Positions 44,501 through 53,259 of a stretch of 56,861 bases of DNA are shown here, piece by piece. The stretch is from Romboutsia weinsteinii. GTDB lineage: Bacteria > Bacillota > Clostridia > Peptostreptococcales > Peptostreptococcaceae. The position numbers and the translations under genes were made by a program. Position 1 is the first letter of the stretch, and every line of letters starts with the position of its first letter. Below the pieces are notes generated by a model. It made no database searches. It had not been told where the DNA came from and saw nothing but the letters and a program-made list of their open reading frames with translations. Where the stretch lies: positions 1 through 56,861 of the forward strand of contig NZ_NOJY02000021.1 of NCBI RefSeq assembly GCF_002250835.2, read 5' to 3'.

Positions 44501-45889
44501 AGATATATCTTTTTCAGGATTTATAAGCTCACTAAATCTATCGACAACCTTAAAGTTTTCTATTTTAACCGCACCAATCTCAGTTATCTTATCATTAGTA
44601 TTAGAAAAACCAGTAGTCTCAATATCAAATACTACAAAGCTTTGCGATAAATCCTTATCATTAGCATCTTCAATTATTAGCGCATCATCTTCTACTAGAT
44701 ATCCTTCCACACCGTAAAGTATCTTTATGTTATTTGCTTTACCAGCACTCATTGCATCTGGGAAAGACTGCACTATACCGTGGTCTGTTATTGCTATTGC
44801 AGGATGTCCCCATTTAGCAGCACGCTCTACTAGTTTTTTTACGTTACAAACTGCATCCATTGATGACATTTGAGTGTGTGCATGAAGCTCTACCCTTTTA
44901 CTCTGTGCTGTATCTTTTCTTTCTGGCTTACTTTCTTTTCTAATACCACTTATAGTCATAGTTACTTCTCTTTGATAAGTGTCATAGATTACGTCTCCCT
45001 TAATCTTTAAGTAAGCACCTTTTTTAACTTGGTCTAGTACCTTATCTTTGTTAGTATCATTTAAGAAAAGTTTACAACTTATAGAGCTTGTATAGTCTGT
45101 AACTCCTGCAATTAACAGTATCTTACCATTTTTAAGTTCTTTAGTTTCTACGTCAAATACCTCTCCTATTATACCAACAGTTCCTGAAGTTGCATTTAGC
45201 TTACAAGCTTGCTCAAGCATTACATTTACATTTTCTCCATAAATCATCTGCTCATCAATCTCAGGCTTAATAACGTAACCTTCTTCTTCTATTTCTACTT
45301 CCTTATTTACTTCGTTTATTTCCATCTCTCTTATTTTTTCTTCAAGTTCTCTATCAGTTTTACGAATTAATCTCTTTACATCTACTTTTTCATCTATTGC
45401 TCTTTCAATTTTAATGTTAAAATCTATCCCTAGTTCTTCGCTTAACACGGTCTTAAGTACATGAATAACATTCTTTTTCATTAATCTCTCATAGAATATT
45501 CCCTTAGGTAGCTTTATCTTTAATTCATCCTCTAGACATAAATATTCAACCTGCTTACGCCATCCTTCTATAGATGGGCACAAGCTTCTTAATATATAGA
45601 TTATATTTATCCAATATTTTTTTATAACATCTTTGTTAGCTTTTCTTTCTAATCCAGTGTATCTTATCTTTAATTTAATATCCTTAAAATAATCTAGCTT
45701 GTCCCTAAGCTCTTCTCTAAACCTGTCTAAAAGTTCATTTGAAACTATCTCCTTTGAAGACAAATAAAAGTAAACTATTTTGTCTTCCTTAAAATAAACT
45801 ACTCTATTTATATAAACTTCTTTAAGCTGCTTGCCTAAGACATTATTATTTATCTCTAATTTATCTAAGTAATCTTTTACACTTTCCAT
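41591..45889 (-). CDS. polC: DNA polymerase III alpha subunit, PolC type
   Basis: 1,432 residues, usual for Gram-positive PolC. Order: N-terminal region; OB-fold (about 230-320); PHP domain starting at HAHTQMSSMDA (near 334), into which the DEDD 3'-5' exonuclease is inserted (VFDIETTGF near 420, VAHNAEFDTGF, HRAVDDAEATAKIF); zinc-binding CEDEDCKYSH...CPKCGKP (near 900-940); then the polymerase palm with PDIDLNFSGDYQ. It is the replicative polymerase of low-GC Firmicutes. The ATG at 45889 has a weak AAGGAAGGTG site. There is no adjacent proS/rseP, unlike Bacillus. It is essential housekeeping, so this flank is core genome. Confidence 0.97.
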   Translation of the reverse strand: MESVKDYLDKLEINNNVLGKQLKEVYINRVVYFKEDKIVYFYLSSKEIVSNELLDRFREELRDKLDYFKDIKLKIRYTGLERKANKDVIKKYWINIIYILRSLCPSIEGWRKQVEYLCLEDELKIKLPKGIFYERLMKKNVIHVLKTVLSEELGIDFNIKIERAIDEKVDVKRLIRKTDRELEEKIREMEINEVNKEVEIEEEGYVIKPEIDEQMIYGENVNVMLEQACKLNATSGTVGIIGEVFDVETKELKNGKILLIAGVTDYTSSISCKLFLNDTNKDKVLDQVKKGAYLKIKGDVIYDTYQREVTMTISGIRKESKPERKDTAQSKRVELHAHTQMSSMDAVCNVKKLVERAAKWGHPAIAITDHGIVQSFPDAMSAGKANNIKILYGVEGYLVEDDALIIEDANDKDLSQSFVVFDIETTGFSNTNDKITEIGAVKIENFKVVDRFSELINPEKDISYKIQELTGITNDLVRDKPTIEEILPKFMEFIGDSVLVAHNAEFDTGFISQKCREQGLEYNNSAVDTLTLARVLLPNLKRHRLNVVAKALGIPLLNHHRAVDDAEATAKIFLKFLEMLTKQGANTLNEVNDVLGRIDYTKLRTNHITLIAKNYVGLKNLYKIVSDAHVNHFYRAPRILRSVLNEYKEGLIIGSACEAGVVFQAVKKNVSDEEMEKIIDMYDYIEVMPIDNNRFMIDKGEVRDEEELRDLNRKLIEVAKKFGKIPVATGDVHFLDKHEAVLRTVLKYSQGFKVEDEETYLHFRTTDEMLEEFKYLGEELAHEVVIENTNKIADMVEVIKPIPDETYPPVIEGSDVELREMCQKKAERIYGTPVPEVVQARLDRELNSIIGNGYAVMYIIAQKLVTKSLSDGYLVGSRGSVGSSFAATMSDITEVNPLPAHYICEDEDCKYSHFFEIGEWGSGVDLPDKDCPKCGKPLKKDGHDIPFEVFLGFEGDKEPDIDLNFSGDYQPVIHKYTEDLFGEGYVYRAGTIGTVAEKTAFGYARKYIEENNLNVPTAEALRLANGCTGVKRTSGQHPGGVMVIPHYKDVYDFTPIQYPANDTTCGVITTHFDYHSISGRILKLDILGHDAPTMIRMLEDLTGIVATDIPLDDPETMSLFTSTDALGVTPEEINCPIGSLAIPEFGTKFVRQMLLDTKPSTFAALVRISGLSHGTDVWLNNAQDLVREEIVGIDEVISTRDDIMNYLIFKGLKPKNAFTIMENVRKGKGLKPEHIEEMIENDVPEWYIGSCQKIKYMFPKAHAVAYVMMSFRLAYTKVHYPEAFYATYFSTKAEDFDADLIVKGIGAIRGKIHEIEALGNDATTKEKNMLTVLEVAYEMYARGIKILPVDIYKSDAQLFQVPGKGLLLPPMIALQGVGENAALNIQRERENGEFISKEELRKRTKISKTVVETLTMHGSLENMSDENQLSLF

Positions 45890-45981
45890 AAAATCACCTT
45901 CCTCCAGACTAAATATTATATCACATGCATGGGCATCACGACTATTTTAAATGCTAAGTTAAATAAAATGATTCTTCAAAA

Positions 45982-46719
45982 TTATAAACTTAATAATCTA
46001 TTATAATTGTTTTCTATTATTTTACTTAATTCATCTACATCTATATTTTTATAATCGCTTATTTTTTTAACTACGGATTTTATAATACTTGGGTATCCAT
46101 ATTGACCATTTACCCACTTAAGAGCTGTTGGACCATCAGTTTCAACTAATAATCTTTCATTTGGCAATTTATCTAATATTTTATATGTAGCATCGCTATA
46201 GCCTATATCTACACTTATTGTAAAATAACAACCAAGCTCTATATACTTATCTAATATATCTAAATCTCCACTATACCAATGTACTATAGCTTTATTGTAA
46301 TTATATTTTTTAAGGGCATTATATACTTCCTCTTCTGCACCCTTTGTGTGTAGATTTATGACCTTATTTCTCTTTATACTTTCATCTAGCATAAAGTAAA
46401 ATACTTTCCTTTGCTTATCATAAGTATGGCTACCTTCTGACCAGACATAATCAAGACCTATCTCGCCTATTATTTCACTTTCCTCTATGTAAGGTATGTA
46501 AGTCTCTAAGCTTTCACTAACCTTATGCGCACTCCATGGATGTATTCCAAAGCACGGTTTTATATATTTACTTTTATTACTATATTCTTTATTTTTAATA
46601 TAACTTTCAATATCCATACTCATAGCCAACGTTAATATCTTATTACTATTTATATCTACTATTGCATCTTCTATATTTTCTTCAAAAAAATCTAAATGAG
46701 AATGTGCATCTATATACAT
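45982..46719 (-). CDS. TatD family metal-dependent hydrolase
   Basis: 245 residues with the TIM-barrel metal ligands of TatD nucleases: DAHSHLD at the N-terminus, GEIGLDYVW, INLHTKG, IVHWYSG and LVETDGP. It is slightly shorter than classical TatD (about 260). The likely role is DNA 3' exonuclease/repair or a related phosphoesterase; the QatD subgroup cannot be excluded, but no Qat genes are nearby. It lies 92 bases upstream of polC in the same direction. Confidence 0.88.
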   Translation of the reverse strand: MYIDAHSHLDFFEENIEDAIVDINSNKILTLAMSMDIESYIKNKEYSNKSKYIKPCFGIHPWSAHKVSESLETYIPYIEESEIIGEIGLDYVWSEGSHTYDKQRKVFYFMLDESIKRNKVINLHTKGAEEEVYNALKKYNYNKAIVHWYSGDLDILDKYIELGCYFTISVDIGYSDATYKILDKLPNERLLVETDGPTALKWVNGQYGYPSIIKSVVKKISDYKNIDVDELSKIIENNYNRLLSL

Positions 46720-46919
46720 ATATCCATATCCTTTCTATATTAAGCTAGTGTAATTTATACCCTATGTGTGTATTATTTAAATACATGACTTTTAAATTAA
46801 ACTTAGTTAGTCTACTTTCATTTTACTACTATTTTTAATTGGATTAGCTACAAATCAAAGTGCATTTAATACTATATATAATAACTATAATATATCTTTA
46901 AAAGATAGGCGGTGTTAAT

Positions 46920-47591
46920 ATGTCCAGTTCTATTGATTCTACCTTCAGAAAAATCCTCTTTTCATACATGGAATTAGGCGAAAAAAAATTATTCAAAACT
47001 TCATTAAAAGAATTTAAAATAGACAAACATGTACACCTTTATTACTCAAAACGAAGAAATATCCCTATATGTGCACTGCCTAGACTAAAACTTGTCTTAA
47101 GTTCTAGAAGTGGCTTTGTGTCATTTTGTTATAACTTCTATACTTTTGCCAATGCTTATAATTACAACATCTCCATTAATACAGCTAGTATAAAGTCTAT
47201 AGCCAAATTTGTTATTTCTCATGAGGTAGGTCATATATTAGATCCAGAAATATATCAGACTAGATCTCAGTACAGCCAAATATTATCAAACATCATTGAT
47301 TTATTACTAAAGTATGATATAGATGTTACAAATGCTGATTTTTATAAATCAAACCTGCCTATAGATCTAGAAGATGCTGTACTTGATTTAAAAAAGAATT
47401 TAATTGACCGTGAGTCTAAAGCGTGGGATATAGCTAAAGGATTTGTAACTTTTGAAGATGCTAAAGAAGAGTATATCTTTAACAAGATGAAAGAGTACGC
47501 ACTTGCTACTTACAACTTTGGCACTATAAAAAACATTGTCCGTGAACATAATTTAGATGTATTTTTCAAGTATAAAAGGTATTTTGCATAA
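46920..47591 (+). CDS. Orphan zincin-like protein (HEVGH motif)
   Basis: 223 residues, no signal peptide. FVISHEVGHILDPEIY (His101-Glu102-x-x-His105) is a metalloprotease HExxH motif, and a later Glu in DRESKAWDIAKGF could be the third ligand, as in the ImmA/IrrE and SprT-like groups. The N-terminal 90 residues are unlike typical ImmA. There is no neighbouring repressor gene. The ATG has AGGCGGTGTTAAT upstream, a modest site. It is likely a cytoplasmic peptidase; target unknown. Confidence 0.65.
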   Translation: MSSSIDSTFRKILFSYMELGEKKLFKTSLKEFKIDKHVHLYYSKRRNIPICALPRLKLVLSSRSGFVSFCYNFYTFANAYNYNISINTASIKSIAKFVISHEVGHILDPEIYQTRSQYSQILSNIIDLLLKYDIDVTNADFYKSNLPIDLEDAVLDLKKNLIDRESKAWDIAKGFVTFEDAKEEYIFNKMKEYALATYNFGTIKNIVREHNLDVFFKYKRYFA

Positions 47592-47596
47592 TAAAT

Positions 47597-47650
47597 AAAA
47601 CCTCTATCCTGGCAATAATAAGTACAAATAAACGCCAGTATTGAGGTTTT
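47597..47650 (+). terminator. Terminator of the zincin-like gene
   Basis: Stem AAAACCTC..T..CTGGC / GCCAG.A..GAGGTTTT (two mismatches) begins six bases after the stop and ends in TTTT. A second hairpin, AACTCCTTTATAG / CTATAAAGGAGTT (47668-47707), follows and may be a backup or belong to the opposite gene. Confidence 0.7.
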
Positions 47651-47823
47651 AGGTGGTGTAAACATATAACTCCTTTATAGCGATTTAGATATAGCTATAA
47701 AGGAGTTTATTATGATCATTTTAATAACATTATAAATACGTCTGTAAATCACTATAATAATCTACAGCATAAACTACTGTATCTTACAAAATTAATTACG
47801 AGTGGACTTATTTCTTATATCAA

Positions 47824-48462
47824 TTATCTATGATTATTCTTTTTACAGCAGTTGCACTTACAGTTGCATTTACAATTATGTTTGCAGCAGTTGCATTTAC
47901 AATGGTCTTTATCCCATTTATCTTTGCAGTCATCTTTATCCCAATTGCATTTGCAGTCGTCTTTATCCCATTTATCTTTACAATCATCTTTGTCCCACTT
48001 GCATTTACAGTCGTCTTTATCCCATTTATCTTTACAATCATCTTTGTCCCACTTGCATTTACAGTCGTCCTTATCCCATTTATCTTTACAATCATCTTTG
48101 TCCCACTTGCATTTACAGTCGTCTTTATCCCATTTATCTTTACAATCATCTTTCTTACACTTGCATTTACAGTCGTCTTTATCCCATTTATCTTTACAAT
48201 CATCTTTGTCACACTTGCATTTACAGTCGTCCTTATCCCATTTATCTTTGCAATCATCTTTGTCACAGTTACACTTGCACTTACACTCACACTTACAATT
48301 GCACTCACAATCATCTTTCCAGTCGTCTTTATCACACTTGTCTTCCCAATCATTTTTACAGCATTTATCTTCCCAGTTATGTTTACAACAATCATTATTC
48401 CATCCTTTATATTGCTTGAAACATTTGTTATCTTTCTTATTCCATCTATAATTATTATTCAT
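47824..48462 (-). CDS. Cysteine/aspartate/lysine-rich repeat protein (possible exosporium protein)
   Basis: 212 residues, about 45 of them Cys. The core is a tandem array of an 18-residue unit made of two 9-residue halves, (C)KDKWDKDD and (C)KCKWDKDD, flanked by CECNCKCECKCKCNC-type and terminal CNCCK segments. There is no signal peptide. The composition recalls the Cys-rich exosporium proteins CdeC and CdeM of C. difficile, which cross-link the spore outer layer; metal binding is the alternative. GCGGAG lies eight bases before the ATG, which selects this frame among several open ones. A possible sigma-K promoter lies upstream. Confidence 0.75.
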   Translation of the reverse strand: MNNNYRWNKKDNKCFKQYKGWNNDCCKHNWEDKCCKNDWEDKCDKDDWKDDCECNCKCECKCKCNCDKDDCKDKWDKDDCKCKCDKDDCKDKWDKDDCKCKCKKDDCKDKWDKDDCKCKWDKDDCKDKWDKDDCKCKWDKDDCKDKWDKDDCKCKWDKDDCKDKWDKDDCKCNWDKDDCKDKWDKDHCKCNCCKHNCKCNCKCNCCKKNNHR

Positions 48463-48521
48463 TTACTCATCTCCGCATATTAATATTATTAGAAAAAGCT
48501 TTTAATAAGCTTTCTCACTAC

Positions 48522-48547
48522 ATTATATGCAGTTCAACAATAATAGT
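48522..48547 (-). promoter_or_regulatory. Candidate mother-cell (sigma-K/E-like) promoter of the Cys-rich gene
   Basis: On the minus strand AC, 16 bases, then CATATAAT, about 60 bases before the start codon. This is close to the sigma-K pattern AC-N16-CATA and to sigma-E -10 boxes. It is a short motif, so confidence is limited. An imperfect AAGCTT-centred inverted repeat (48491-48515) lies in the leader. Confidence 0.4.
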
Positions 48548-48623
48548 TAACGTTTTACATATTTCGTCATAATTTTTTTGATATTTTTATGTTTTAGTTA
48601 ATTAGTCTCTAAAAATCAAAAAA

Positions 48624-48658
48624 GACTATAGATTATAATAAAATTATAGTCTATAGTC
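48624..48658 (-). terminator. Terminator of the SH3b-glucosaminidase gene
   Basis: A 16-base stem with one mismatch (GACTATAG... / ...CTATAGTC) has a minus-strand U run, ten bases after the stop. Confidence 0.85.
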
Positions 48659-48667
48659 TCTTCCTTT

Positions 48668-50923
48668 TTATTTATATTGTGGTACTTCAAATACTAAGTT
48701 ATTTCCTGTATCGTACATAGTTATTATTTTATTCATTATTCCTGATATACCATTACACCAGTTTACATCTGTTGCATATTGATGCCATGTATAATCATAG
48801 TTCCACTTCATTTTGTATATAGTATTTTGATTGTACTTAGAGCTCTTTATATAATTTTGAGCTATCCACTGAGCAGAACCATCTATTGTAGCTTCTACAC
48901 TTGTCCAACCATTTGAGTATGCAGCTTCTGCACCTGATACGTTGGCACTTTGGTCTATTGCACCTATTCCAAAGAAGTTATACACTTTAGTTGGCTTATC
49001 TAGTGGTTGACCTTTATATGATGTTATTGTTTGACCTTGAGCTAATACTGATTTACCATATCCTGTTTCCCACATTGCATGAGATACTAAATATGCTAAG
49101 TCTATATTATGCTTTTGTGCAGCATTTATAAATGATTGACCTTGACCGTGGAATACATTAGTTCCTTGTGACCCTACACCTAAACTATTGAAGTATGAGT
49201 TTAACTCATCTGCTGTAATTCCACCCTTGTAACTATCAAGTCTTAAGAACTGCATCATGCCTTTAGAGCTTTTAGTAAAGTTAGCTGGATTTAAGAAGTA
49301 TTCTATATCACTTCTATCTGCTTTTATAAATCCTCTTGCCTGAGCAGCTTCCATAGATTGAACTGCTGCATCGACGCTTCTTGGCTTACTTGAATCTATT
49401 ACATTTCCACCTTGGCTTACTCTATCCATTTGCTTATCTACATGAGAAGCTAATGTGTAGTTTAACCCTTTGTAATTTATAGTTGCTCCATTTACATTTT
49501 CAGTTCCACCAACGTTTGAACCACCACCTGTACTTCCATTATCTTTAGATAAGTATTGGCTTGATACATAAGCTTCTTTACCATTGTAATTTATCTTTGA
49601 CCATCCATTACTTTCTGATAGTACCTCAACTTTTGTGCCCATAGTTAAGCTACCTAGCTTTTGACTACTTGTAGAAGGTCCACTTCTTACATTTAAGCTT
49701 GATGTGTTTACTACCTTCATTTCCTTAGTTTCCTCTGGTGTTTCTGGAGTTTCTGGTTGTTCTGGTTGTTCTGGTGTTGTACCTACTTTATCTAAGTATT
49801 GGCTTGATACATAAGCATCTTTACCATTATAGTTTATCTTTGACCATCCATTACTTTCTGATAGTACTTCAACCTTACTTCCTTTAGCTAAACTTCCTAT
49901 TTTACTACTACTTGTAGATGGACCACTTCTTACATTTAAGCTTGATGTGTTTACTACTTTTGTCTCTTTTGTTTCCTCTGGAGTTTCTGGTTTCTCCGGT
50001 TGTTCTGGTGTTGTACTTATTTTATCTAAGTATTGACTAGATACATAAGCTTCTTTTCCATTATAGTCTATTTTTGACCATCCGTTACTTTCTGATATTA
50101 CACCTACTTTTGTTCCTTTAGCTAAAGTACCTATCTTACTATTACTTGTAGAAGGTCCACTTCTTACATTAAGGTTATTAGTATTTACTACCTTTGTTTC
50201 TTTTATCTCTTCAGGCTTATTATCCGGTGTTTCTGGTGTAGTACTTCCACCTATATTATCTAAATACATGCTAGATACATACGCTTCTCTACCACTATGT
50301 TTTATCTTAGACCAGCCGTTACTTTCAGATATTACTTCTACCTTTGCACCTGTTTGAAGCTTTCCAATTACACTGTAGCTTGTACTTGGCCCACTTCTTA
50401 CATTAAGGTTATTAGTGTTTACTTTTTTTGTAACTGTATTAGTACTATCTGTATTTACTGCTTTTATGTATTCTGTAGAAACATATCCGATCCTTCCATC
50501 ATGCTTTACCTTAGACCAGCCATTACTTTCTGACATTACTTCTACATTTGTACCTTTAGTAAGTACTGTTATTACTCTATAGCTTGTACTTGCACCACTT
50601 CTCATGTTAAGTCTATCAACTGATACTTGCTTAATAGTTGATGATGATGTATCTGAGCTAGATCCTGTTTTTGAGATGTATGTAGCTGAAGCCCATCCCT
50701 CTTTACCAGCACTAGTTTTTATCTTGTACCACCCATTTGATGAGCTTGTTATATCTACTTTGTCATTCTTTTTTACAGTAAATAGAACTGTATGGCTTGT
50801 ACTTGCGCCATTTCTAACATTTAGAGACGTTGCTGTAACTATCCCAGTTTCACCACTTGCATGAGCGCTAGTAGCTGTCATAGGTAGTATTGCCAACGTG
50901 GCTAAGGCAATTTTCTTTTTCAA
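48668..50923 (-). CDS. Secreted peptidoglycan hydrolase: six SH3b repeats plus glucosaminidase (GH73)
   Basis: About 751 residues with signal peptide (cleavage near SAHA-SG). Six SH3b cell-wall-binding repeats follow, each with LNVRSGPSTS...GWSKI...AYVSSQYL; repeats 4-6 are nearly identical and separated by Pro/Glu/Thr linkers (TPEQPEKPETPEE). The C-terminal catalytic domain has LVSHAMWETGYGKS with the general-acid Glu near 617, then KVYNFFGIGA, as in the LytG/Acd-type beta-N-acetylglucosaminidases. It likely acts in wall remodelling or cell separation. The TTG at 50923 is chosen (AAGGGGG eight bases upstream); the ATG at 50929 leaves two bases only. Confidence 0.92.
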   Translation of the reverse strand: MKKKIALATLAILPMTATSAHASGETGIVTATSLNVRNGASTSHTVLFTVKKNDKVDITSSSNGWYKIKTSAGKEGWASATYISKTGSSSDTSSSTIKQVSVDRLNMRSGASTSYRVITVLTKGTNVEVMSESNGWSKVKHDGRIGYVSTEYIKAVNTDSTNTVTKKVNTNNLNVRSGPSTSYSVIGKLQTGAKVEVISESNGWSKIKHSGREAYVSSMYLDNIGGSTTPETPDNKPEEIKETKVVNTNNLNVRSGPSTSNSKIGTLAKGTKVGVISESNGWSKIDYNGKEAYVSSQYLDKISTTPEQPEKPETPEETKETKVVNTSSLNVRSGPSTSSSKIGSLAKGSKVEVLSESNGWSKINYNGKDAYVSSQYLDKVGTTPEQPEQPETPETPEETKEMKVVNTSSLNVRSGPSTSSQKLGSLTMGTKVEVLSESNGWSKINYNGKEAYVSSQYLSKDNGSTGGGSNVGGTENVNGATINYKGLNYTLASHVDKQMDRVSQGGNVIDSSKPRSVDAAVQSMEAAQARGFIKADRSDIEYFLNPANFTKSSKGMMQFLRLDSYKGGITADELNSYFNSLGVGSQGTNVFHGQGQSFINAAQKHNIDLAYLVSHAMWETGYGKSVLAQGQTITSYKGQPLDKPTKVYNFFGIGAIDQSANVSGAEAAYSNGWTSVEATIDGSAQWIAQNYIKSSKYNQNTIYKMKWNYDYTWHQYATDVNWCNGISGIMNKIITMYDTGNNLVFEVPQYK

Positions 50924-50959
50924 TCGCATTTCCCCCTTTAAATTTACGTTCATTAACAT

Positions 50960-51225
50960 TTATTATAATTATACGACAGCTTTATACTTTAGTAAATATT
51001 TCCATTAACATAAATATATAAATTATGTTATTTTTTTCATACTTTAGTACCATATAAGGATAGTATTCTTTAGGTATCCTTATATAATATTACACTCCTT
51101 TTTTCTATATTAAACAAAATTTACTATTATTAGATATTTCTAATCTATTATATTTATCTTTCAACAAATTACCTGTATAAATGTATTCTACACAAACCTT
51201 TAAATAACCCTCTATTTTAATAAAA
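50960..51225. other. Intergenic region with an 11-bp hairpin
   Basis: No reading frame was seen. A perfect stem ATATAAGGATA / TATCCTTATAT (51052-51062 with 51075-51085) without a T tract lies upstream of the glucosaminidase and may be an operator. The promoter of that gene lies in this stretch. Confidence 0.45.
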
Positions 51226-51252
51226 AAAATGAGATTATTATAATCTCATTTT
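51226..51252 (-). terminator. Terminator of spo0M
   Basis: A 12-bp perfect stem AAAATGAGATTA / TAATCTCATTTT with a minus-strand U run lies 43 bases after the stop. Confidence 0.85.
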
Positions 51253-51294
51253 AAATAAGTCATTATATTTGTTGATTTTATCTTCTTAATATTT

Positions 51295-52071
51295 TTAAGA
51301 ATATCTTCTTAACACGTTATCTATCTCAAATTTAAGCTCATCTACAGTGTATCTACGAGAGTTTTCTATCCTGATTCTTAAATTAGTTTCATCCATACCC
51401 ATAGACTCACTTATAAAGCTCATAATACCTCTAGCCTTTCTATCTATTTGTAGAAGTATATCCACATATTGATTTGTAGGTATAAACACTAATTCTAGTT
51501 CATCTAATCTACCTCTAAAATATCCTCTTGTAGGTACGAATTCAAATTCTTGTACTAATTTAAAGCCGTTTAATTTTGCTTTGCAATACTCATTTTCAAT
51601 TTCTCTTATAGAAAAACCTAGCTCATCTATAGCATCTACCACATTTTTCATATAATCATTGTAGTCTATATTTAAATAATCTCTATCAGATGTATCTACT
51701 CCTTTTTCTATATCTAAGTATGTTGATAGCCAAACCTTAGATCTATGCTTAGTTACTGGAACTCTTTTATATAAAATAAAACTAAAGTCAACTTCACATA
51801 CCTCGCCAGGCATTATATTTCTTTCTACTTTTATATAATGTGTTTGAATACATTGACTTTCATTAATAACTTTATCATCCACTTCTTTTTGATATCCTGT
51901 ATATACACCTATTGCTATTTGGTTTATGTATTGTTCTATTTTCCCACCCGTTATTTTGCAAATACCTTCTATTCTCTTACCTGGCATCAAATTTTTAGTT
52001 TGAACCATTGTGTCTATCTTAGTTGCTCCTATCCCCAAAGCTGAAGCCATAACCTTATTGAAAATACTCAT
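51295..52071 (-). CDS. spo0M: Sporulation-control protein Spo0M
   Basis: 258 residues. The opening MSIFNKVMASALGIGATKIDTMVQTKNLMPGKRIEGICKITGGK is typical of Spo0M, an arrestin-fold protein. DFSFILYKRVPVTKHRSKVWLSTYLDIEKGVD and the C-terminal PTRGYFRGRLDELELVF also match. In Bacillus it affects early sporulation and interacts with division and cytoskeleton proteins. It is soluble with no signal peptide. The gene is monocistronic and divergent from the sirtuin gene. Confidence 0.92.
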   Translation of the reverse strand: MSIFNKVMASALGIGATKIDTMVQTKNLMPGKRIEGICKITGGKIEQYINQIAIGVYTGYQKEVDDKVINESQCIQTHYIKVERNIMPGEVCEVDFSFILYKRVPVTKHRSKVWLSTYLDIEKGVDTSDRDYLNIDYNDYMKNVVDAIDELGFSIREIENEYCKAKLNGFKLVQEFEFVPTRGYFRGRLDELELVFIPTNQYVDILLQIDRKARGIMSFISESMGMDETNLRIRIENSRRYTVDELKFEIDNVLRRYS

Positions 52072-52253
52072 ATACTACCTCCTCTAAGTGATTTTTGAAT
52101 GCTTAATTATACCATTTTTTTGCTAATATATACTTCTTTATATACAAAAGACATCCGAAAATTTATAAATAAAATTTCTGAATGCCTTTATTTTCTATAT
52201 AATAATATATAGAAAGTCTAACATAAATTTTACAGATAAAAGGTGATGTTTAT

Positions 52254-52985
52254 ATGAATATTGAAAAATTAAAGTCAATGATAAAAAATAGTGATAACAT
52301 AGTTTTCTTCGGAGGTGCTGGAGTTAGTACAGAATCTAATATACCTGATTTTAGAAGTTCTTCTGGTTTGTTTAATGAAAAACTAAATAAAAACTTCACA
52401 CCAGAGCAATTAGTTTCTCGTACATTCTTTAATAGATATACTGAAGATTTTTTTAAATTTTACAAAGATAAACTAATATATCCAGATGCTAGACCTAACA
52501 ATGCACATATAGCCTTAGCTAAACTTGAAAAGTCAGGTAAGTTAAAAGCTGTAATAACACAAAATATTGATGGGCTCCATCAAATGGCAGGAAGTAACAA
52601 TGTCCTAGAGCTTCATGGATCTGTTCATAGAAACTATTGTACTGACTGTAATAAATTTTTCTCATTAAATGATATATTAAATCTAGATGGAGTTATACCT
52701 CATTGTGATTTATGTGGGGGAGTCGTAAAACCCGACGTAGTTCTTTATGAAGAAGCTTTAGATGATAATGTCATCACTAAAGCAATTAATAGTATAAGAA
52801 ATGCTGATTTATTAATAATTGGTGGTACATCTTTAAAGGTATATCCAGCTGCAAGCTTTATCAACTACTTTAGGGGAAAAAATATAGTAGTAATAAATAA
52901 AGATAATATTAACTTTGATAATAAAGCATCTCTAGTAATAAACAAACCAATTGGACAGGTTCTCTTTAAGACTGTATTATCATAA
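52254..52985 (+). CDS. cobB: NAD-dependent protein deacylase, Sir2 family
   Basis: 243 residues with all sirtuin motifs: GAGVSTESNIPDFRSSSG, TQNIDGLHQMAG, catalytic His in LELHGSVH, a zinc ribbon CTDC...CDLC, GGVVKPDVVLYEE, and IGGTSLKVYPAA. It is expected to remove acyl groups from lysines using NAD+ in the cytoplasm. AAAGGTGATG precedes the ATG. A short hairpin (53015-53039) follows. The symbol is the common name for bacterial sirtuins; orthology to E. coli cobB is not proven. Confidence 0.95.
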   Translation: MNIEKLKSMIKNSDNIVFFGGAGVSTESNIPDFRSSSGLFNEKLNKNFTPEQLVSRTFFNRYTEDFFKFYKDKLIYPDARPNNAHIALAKLEKSGKLKAVITQNIDGLHQMAGSNNVLELHGSVHRNYCTDCNKFFSLNDILNLDGVIPHCDLCGGVVKPDVVLYEEALDDNVITKAINSIRNADLLIIGGTSLKVYPAASFINYFRGKNIVVINKDNINFDNKASLVINKPIGQVLFKTVLS

Positions 52986-53014
52986 TATATATCTAGTTGA
53001 GCTAATATAAATTG

Positions 53015-53039
53015 AGGTAGTAATTAATCTTTACTACCT
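53015..53039 (+). terminator. Hairpin after the sirtuin gene
   Basis: A 9-bp stem AGGTAGTAA / TTTACTACCT-type lies 30 bases after the stop. It is followed by TAATTC only, so it is a weak terminator; it overlaps the 3' end region of the small minus-strand gene. Confidence 0.6.
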
Positions 53040-53051
53040 TAATTCATACTT

Positions 53052-53192
53052 CTAATCATGTTTACTTTCTTCATATTTCTCTTTATATTCAACAACAGCT
53101 TCATCCCAGGCCTCTTGTTTAGTTATTCCCTTTTCACTTGCTACACTTTGCACCATTTCACTTAATTTAGATGCATTTTCTAATATACCCAT
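53052..53192 (-). CDS. 46-residue charged helical protein
   Basis: A short frame with ATG at 53192 and GAGAGG nine bases upstream. The product, MGILENASKLSEMVQSVASE followed by KGITKQEAWDEAVVEYKEKY and EESKHD, is acidic and helical, without signal or membrane segment. Codon usage and site strength look genuine. No family was recognised. It is in the gap between the sirtuin and collagen-like genes; possibly a small regulator or spore-associated protein. Confidence 0.6.
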   Translation of the reverse strand: MGILENASKLSEMVQSVASEKGITKQEAWDEAVVEYKEKYEESKHD

Positions 53193-53259
53193 ATTTTACA
53201 TCCTCTCTATATTATGTATCCTCGTTTTCATTTGTTTTTAATATTATTCCCAAAATCTC

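Noticed and set aside
47900..48260. Possible CRISPR array (regular 27/54-base repeats)
   Set aside because: There are no unique spacers; the repeats are contiguous, in frame and translate to a regular protein.
47802..48451. Four other long open frames over the Cys-rich array (both strands), encoding Ile/Thr/Phe- or Ser/Leu/His-rich repeats
   Set aside because: They lack ribosome sites and are low-complexity shadows of the minus-strand repeat gene starting at 48462.
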